Assembly (NCBI GenBank): GCA_017305715.1
Contig: JAFKKG010000008.1
Span: 372,001 to 436,000, forward strand
Length of the DNA: 64,000 nucleotides
Direction: 5' to 3'
From: Hyphomicrobiales bacterium
Lineage (GTDB): Bacteria; Pseudomonadota; Alphaproteobacteria; Rhizobiales; Xanthobacteraceae
This document shows positions 60,021-64,000 of this stretch, one piece after another (within the stretch, counting starts at the first letter, position 1; each line of letters starts with the position of its first letter). The translations under genes and the position numbers were made by a program. Under the pieces are notes generated by a model. It saw only the letters and a program-made list of their open reading frames with translations. It ran no database searches and had not been told where the DNA came from.

Positions 60021-60125
60021 GCTCCTCATCCTGAGGGGCGGCTTCTTCGCCGCGTCTCGAAGGATGCAGCCCGTCTGTGGCCTCATGGTTCGAGACGCGC
60101 GAAGACGGGCTCCTCACCATGAGGA
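60021..60125. repeat. Palindromic repeat pair, family 2
   Basis: CTCCTCATCCTGAGGGGCGG, CGCGTCTCGAAGGATG, then TGGTTCGAGACGCGCGAAGA and CTCCTCACCATGAGGA: the same plan as 4364-4460, slightly longer. Located just upstream of the EamA gene and after the aldo/keto reductase gene. Confidence 0.85.
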
Positions 60126-60136
60126 AACAGCGTCCC

Positions 60137-60979
60137 CTACAGCATCGGCAGGCTGCGCGGCTTCGGGCCGCGCGGAAAGGCGTTGTCGAGCGCTTCGATC
60201 TCGCTCACGCTCAGCGTCAGCTTGCCCGCCGCCGCATTGTCGGCGGCATGCTCCGCATTCCCGGCTTTCGGAATCGCGAACACGGCCGGTATGCGGGTCA
60301 GGAACGCGAGCGCGACCTGGCGCGTGGAGACGCCGCGCGCATCCGCGATCGCCTGCAACGCCTTGCCTTCCCGGCTGTTCGGCGACGGAAAATCATTGTG
60401 ACCGAACGGTGAATAGGCGACGACGGCGACACCATGCCGCTCGCACCACGGGATCACCGCGTGCTCGATCGCGCGCTCCTGCAGATGATAGAGCACCTGA
60501 TTGCAGGCGATGGCGCCCTCGCCCGCGACCGAAAGCAGCTCGTCGAGATCGCCGGCATCGAAATTGCTGACGCCCCACGAGCGGATCTTTCCGGCCGATA
60601 TCAACTGATCGAATGCCGCGACCGTTTCTTCCAGCGGATACGAGCCGCGCCAGTGCAGCAGGTAGCAGTCGAGCGCTTCGGTCTTCAGCCGCTTCAGGGA
60701 TCGCTCGCAGGCCGTGATGGTGCCGCGCCGCGACGCGTTGCTGGGCAGCACCTTGGAGACGAGATAGAGATTGTCGCGCTTGCCGCCCGCGATCGCATCC
60801 GCGATCACCAACTCCGCATCGCCATACATCTCGGCGGTATCGATATGGGTCATGCCGAGCTCGATGCCGCGGCGCAGCGCCTCGACCGCGCGCTTGCGGT
60901 CGCCGCGATCGATGTACCAGGTGCCCTGCCCGATCACGGATATTTCCGGGCCTTTGACGCCGAATTTCTGTTTTCGCAA
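60137..60979 (-). CDS. Aldo/keto reductase
   Basis: A 280-residue NADPH-dependent TIM-barrel oxidoreductase. Catalytic tetrad: Asp-x4-Tyr in HIDTAEMYGDAELVI, Lys in LYLVSKVLPSN, His in DCYLLHWRGSYPLEE. Cofactor region FAIPKAGNAEHAADNAAAG. No ATG fits the N-terminus; a TTG at 60979, preceded by GAGG six bases upstream, gives the normal beginning RKQKFGVKGPEISVIGQGT. Substrate unknown. The downstream repeat probably marks the end of its transcript. Confidence 0.9.
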   Translation of the reverse strand: MRKQKFGVKGPEISVIGQGTWYIDRGDRKRAVEALRRGIELGMTHIDTAEMYGDAELVIADAIAGGKRDNLYLVSKVLPSNASRRGTITACERSLKRLKTEALDCYLLHWRGSYPLEETVAAFDQLISAGKIRSWGVSNFDAGDLDELLSVAGEGAIACNQVLYHLQERAIEHAVIPWCERHGVAVVAYSPFGHNDFPSPNSREGKALQAIADARGVSTRQVALAFLTRIPAVFAIPKAGNAEHAADNAAAGKLTLSVSEIEALDNAFPRGPKPRSLPML

Positions 60980-61188
60980 GATCGCCTCGTTCCTCGCCCA
61001 AGCCGCGACGCCGACTTTAGACGAAGCGGATCGCGATGTCCCGCTGGAACCCACCGCATACGAAAATCGTCTGGGAACCAGCTGTTTTCGATATTTGACT
61101 TAAAAGTGCGAGGCGCGGATTTGTAGACCTGCGCACGGTCTCATCGACCGGTGAACAACAGCGCAAAAATGGTTATTCGGGGGGACGA

Positions 61189-62568
61189 ATGTTGGCGTGG
61201 AACAAATTGTTTTCAGCGGCGCTGTTGCCGCGCACGCTTGCTGCATCGGCTTTGCTGCTGGGCATCGCAGGCCAGGCACACGCCGACGAGGTCGACATCC
61301 TGTTCGTCGGAAACAGCTACACGCACGGGCGATACAATCCGGTGCTGAATTACAATGCCGGCCCGGCCAACGCGCCCGGCAACGATGTCGTTCACGATTT
61401 GCTTTGCCCGAGCGCGCCCTGCGGGGGTGTCGAAGCCGGTCCGCAGGTGACACCGACCACCGCGAACACGCCAGGCGGAACCCTGAGCGGGCAGCTCAAT
61501 TATCTGCAATCCAATCCAGGCTCGCAATACAACGAGGTGGGGCCGCGCGCCGGGGTCGCGGGCATTTTCCTGCAGTTCACCAAGGATGCCGGCCTGAACT
61601 ATAATGTTTCGTCGCTTACGGTCAGCAGCGCCACCCTGACGGGGTATGCGAATAACACCGGCAGTGAACTTGGCCTTTTGCCGCTGATCACGAATTCGAA
61701 ATACAACCAGGTCGTCCTGCAGGACCAAAGCTTTCAGCCGCTGCCGACCACGATCCAGGTCAATGGACAGACGGTCCCGACACGGGGCAACCCGACCAGT
61801 TTCCAGTCCGGCGTCAACCGATTGATCACGGGGATCGATGCGGCGGACAAGGCGGCCGGGAAGCCGAACGCTGCGATCACGCTGTATCAAACGCCGCCGA
61901 TCGCCGCCTTCGGCTTTACCAGCAACAACCCGAACGCGCCGATCTTCGGCTCCAGCACGGTCGCACAGCAGAACGGCAACAAGGCCTACGCGCCCTATGT
62001 CGGCGATGCCAATCCCATTGCCGCCATGGCGTCCGATCTGCACAATGCATACACGGCCGAGGCGGCGGCCTTCAACGCCGCCAATCCGACCCTGAGCCAT
62101 GTCAACGTTGCGCTGGCGGGGGACGCCTGGGTCACGGCAATCAACAAGGGACTCGCGCAGTTCAACCCGTTCCTGGCGAACCAGCCGGCAGGCCAGATCG
62201 ACTTGTGGGACAGCGATCCGCTATTGGCCTGTTGCACCGTACCGATCGGTTATCATTCGAGCCAGTACGGTGATTTTCTCAACGCGCTGGTGCTGTTCGG
62301 GCAGATCACCGGTGTGAACCCGGAGACGCTTCTGGCCGAGTGGGATCCAAACAATCCGCTGTATTCAGCCTCCGCGTCGCAGGCGCTCGGCATCTCCCCC
62401 GATATCGCCATGGCGCTCGCCATCGCGGCGGAGGACACTTTACTCGCGGGTGGGCCCGCCGCCGCCGCGCCCGAGCCATCCACCTGGGCGATGATGATCC
62501 TGGGTTTCGCGGGAATTGGCTGCATGGCGTATCGCCGTCGCAAAGGCCTGGTCCAGCTTCCGGCCTGA
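61189..62568 (+). CDS. PEP-CTERM exported protein with SGNH/GDSL-hydrolase-like N-terminus
   Basis: A 459-residue secreted protein. Signal peptide TLAASALLLGIAGQAHAD; then DILFVGNSYTHGR, a block I-like SGNH motif with possible nucleophile Ser43. A possible catalytic His (about 356) lies in PIGYHSSQYGDFLN. The middle is rich in Asn, Thr, Gly and Pro. The C-terminus is a complete PEP-CTERM signal: PEPSTWAMMILGFAGIG (from residue 428), a hydrophobic helix and a YRRRK basic tail, recognised by exosortase/archaeosortase-type enzymes. GGGGGGAC before the ATG fixes the start. No exosortase or exopolysaccharide genes are in the window. Confidence 0.85.
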   Translation: MLAWNKLFSAALLPRTLAASALLLGIAGQAHADEVDILFVGNSYTHGRYNPVLNYNAGPANAPGNDVVHDLLCPSAPCGGVEAGPQVTPTTANTPGGTLSGQLNYLQSNPGSQYNEVGPRAGVAGIFLQFTKDAGLNYNVSSLTVSSATLTGYANNTGSELGLLPLITNSKYNQVVLQDQSFQPLPTTIQVNGQTVPTRGNPTSFQSGVNRLITGIDAADKAAGKPNAAITLYQTPPIAAFGFTSNNPNAPIFGSSTVAQQNGNKAYAPYVGDANPIAAMASDLHNAYTAEAAAFNAANPTLSHVNVALAGDAWVTAINKGLAQFNPFLANQPAGQIDLWDSDPLLACCTVPIGYHSSQYGDFLNALVLFGQITGVNPETLLAEWDPNNPLYSASASQALGISPDIAMALAIAAEDTLLAGGPAAAAPEPSTWAMMILGFAGIGCMAYRRRKGLVQLPA

Positions 62569-62589
62569 ACGAATGGCATCCGATCGGAG

Positions 62590-62614
62590 AGGCCGCCTAT
62601 GGGCGGTCTTTCCG
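62590..62614 (+). terminator. Terminator after the PEP-CTERM gene
   Basis: 8-bp stem AGGCCGCC/GGCGGTCT (one wobble) with a 4-base loop, followed by TTTCC, 22 bases after the stop. Also lies before the convergent LysR gene's stop. Confidence 0.6.
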
Positions 62615-62663
62615 CTGTCTGATGGCGCGCAAAAGTGCCCTCCTCTGAAGCAGGCATTTGCAA

Positions 62664-63587
62664 TCAGGTTGCCGCAAGGCGGCGCGCCACCGCGATGAAG
62701 GCAAGGACGGCAGGCCGTGATTCATCGGCGCGGTGCATCAGGGTCATGGGAGCGCGCAACAGGCCTTGCGCCGCAGCCGGCGCCTCCAGCGTGGCGTAGA
62801 CAACACCATGATTGCCGATCTGACGCATCGATTCCGGGACGCAGGACACCCCGATGCCCGCGGCGACCAGGTTCAAATTGGTCAACATGCGGCCCACTTC
62901 AGCGATCACACGCGGCTCAAAGCCGCTGAGGCGGCAGGCTTCGATGATGTTGGCATATATTCCCGGGGCGGCACGACGGCGCACCAGGATAAAATTCTGA
63001 TCCACCAGCGCGGTCATGGCGATCTTTGCCAGACCGCCGCGCCCCTTGCGCACGGGAAGGCGATGATTGGCAGGAAGTGCGGCCAACAGCCGTTCGCTGC
63101 CGAGGTCGACCATGGACAATATCGGCGGTCGCGCCACCGGAGCACGCATGATGCCAAAGGACAGACGATCGGCCAGTACGGCCTCGGTCAGTTCCGCAGC
63201 ATTGCTTTCGTGCAGGTCATACGAGATGGCCGGATGCACCTCGTGGAAGGCACGTAGCAGGCGCGGCACCAATGGATGAAGCGCCGCGGAAGTGGTAAGG
63301 CCTCCCACCAACTCGCCCTCCTCCCCGGCCCCGACCCGCCGCGCCCGACGACCCGCGCGATCGGCAGCGTCCAGCAATGCGCGCGCGTCTTCCAGCAGCG
63401 CCGCGCCGGCCGGCGTCAACTCGACGCCCTTGGGCAAGCGGTCAAACAGCCTTGTGTCGAGTTCGGCTTCGAGGATCCGGATCTGCTGGCTCAGCGGCGG
63501 CTGCGCCATGCCGAGCCGCGCGGCGGCACGCGTGATGTGACGCTCTTCTGCGACGGCCACGAAATAGCGCAAACGCTGTAGATCCAT
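62664..63587 (-). CDS. LysR-family transcriptional regulator
   Basis: A 307-residue regulator. HTH: LQRLRYFVAVAEERHITRAA and LGMAQPPLSQQIRILEAELD, the BenM/CatM-like signature. The effector domain follows with GLTTSAALHPLVPRLLRAF. LysR proteins of this subgroup commonly respond to aromatic or keto acids. It is on the same strand as the partial lactonase gene upstream of it (63677 onward) and 89 bases after it, so it may be the last gene in that unit. Convergent with the PEP-CTERM gene. Confidence 0.93.
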   Translation of the reverse strand: MDLQRLRYFVAVAEERHITRAAARLGMAQPPLSQQIRILEAELDTRLFDRLPKGVELTPAGAALLEDARALLDAADRAGRRARRVGAGEEGELVGGLTTSAALHPLVPRLLRAFHEVHPAISYDLHESNAAELTEAVLADRLSFGIMRAPVARPPILSMVDLGSERLLAALPANHRLPVRKGRGGLAKIAMTALVDQNFILVRRRAAPGIYANIIEACRLSGFEPRVIAEVGRMLTNLNLVAAGIGVSCVPESMRQIGNHGVVYATLEAPAAAQGLLRAPMTLMHRADESRPAVLAFIAVARRLAAT

Positions 63588-63676
63588 CGGGACGGTCCAG
63601 ACGATCTCGATATGAAAAGCCGCGCCAAAGATATCTTATCCTATGACAACGTCCAGCTGCGCGTGCCCCGACCGAA

Positions 63677-64000
63677 CTATCGATCCAGTCCGCCGATGTC
63701 AGCCACCAACACCGTGCCCGTCACCGACTCCGTGATGTAGAGACGATCGCTGTTGGCGCCGCCGATCGCGACATTGGTGCAGCTTGGGCCGGCGCAGGAC
63801 TTGATGCGGGCGATGCATTCGCCGTTCGGCGCGAACACGAACACGTGTCCGAGCGAAGCATGGGCGACGAACAGCCGGCCGGCTTTGTCCATCGTCATGC
63901 CGTCGGGGCCGCTTGGGCCGAACAGCGAGCAGAAGCGGCCGACCTTGGAGACGCTGCCGTCCTTCATGAACGGCATGCGCCACACCGCATTGTCGCGGGT
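63677..64000 (-). CDS. SMP-30/gluconolactonase-family protein (5' end outside window)
   Basis: C-terminal 107 residues of a beta-propeller lactonase; the frame is open at the window edge (TRDNAVWRMPF leads into it). Motifs include FGPSGPDGMTMDKAGRLFVA, with the metal-ligand Asp and the family-typical G-x-DG pattern, then GHVFVFAPNGECIARIKS and CTNVAIGGANSDRLYITES. Similar at low level to the lactonase at 44352. Function would be hydrolysis of a sugar or aromatic lactone. Confidence 0.88.
   Translation of the reverse strand, partial: TRDNAVWRMPFMKDGSVSKVGRFCSLFGPSGPDGMTMDKAGRLFVAHASLGHVFVFAPNGECIARIKSCAGPSCTNVAIGGANSDRLYITESVTGTVLVADIGGLDR

Noticed and set aside
1-64000. Search for tRNA, rRNA, CRISPR arrays, insertion sequences or integrases
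   Set aside because: No cloverleaf-like sequence, regular direct-repeat/spacer array, DDE/tyrosine recombinase motif or IS terminal repeats were seen by eye.

Overview
The window reads as a chromosomal segment of a GC-rich alphaproteobacterium, most likely Bradyrhizobium or a close relative. The reasons are the density of ABC and TRAP uptake systems and of sugar-acid enzymes, LysR/TetR/GntR regulators beside the genes they probably control, a PEP-CTERM tail of the WAMMxLGFAG type, and several intergenic palindromic repeat families that I associate with this group. That assignment rests on recall; no search was run. I saw no rRNA, tRNA, CRISPR, integrase or transposase.

Layout. 1-4353: a peptide-type ABC importer (partial ATPase, binding protein, two permeases). 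4472-7256: a RidA/CnbZ-like protein and a signalling strip made of a REC-adenylate cyclase, a single-domain response regulator and the stump of a histidine kinase. 7456-12544: an RND efflux pump, its adaptor and a TetR repressor with a palindromic operator. 12751-15349: an NADP reductase-like protein, an SDR and a divergent LysR. 15547-18088: a split TPP-dependent decarboxylase and a divergent cytochrome P450. 18117-20415: five small proteins, two of them paralogous exported two-cysteine proteins. 20428-25045: a tight four-gene catabolic operon (enolase superfamily, Gfo/Idh/MocA, DUF993 aldolase-like, sugar isomerase-like), with an NMT1-type ABC importer upstream (25261-28177).

28947-34949: TetR, a VOC protein, two PfkB kinases, a mandelate racemase-like enzyme and a TRAP binding protein. 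35055-45317: an FAD reductase, an enoyl-CoA hydratase, a complete TRAP importer, an IlvD/Edd sugar-acid dehydratase, a deleted MocA remnant, a GntR regulator, uronate dehydrogenase and an SMP-30 lactonase. Together these look like a hexuronate/aldarate uptake and oxidation locus, and I propose shared GntR operators for it. 45378-50047: an aldehyde dehydrogenase, an MdeB/AceE-like E1 enzyme and a divergent Lrp regulator. 50763-55417: a LivFGMHK-type ABC importer. 55901-64000: an FAH-family hydrolase/dehydratase, a zinc dehydrogenase, an autotransporter remnant, an EamA exporter, an aldo/keto reductase, a PEP-CTERM SGNH-like protein, a LysR and a partial SMP-30 lactonase.

The most unusual non-genic feature is a dispersed element of about 480 bp present twice in opposite orientation (about 28363-28846 and 50250-50732). 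Its two copies preserve nested stems with one compensatory base-pair change and with wobbles that pair only on one strand, which suggests a structured RNA rather than a simple DNA repeat.
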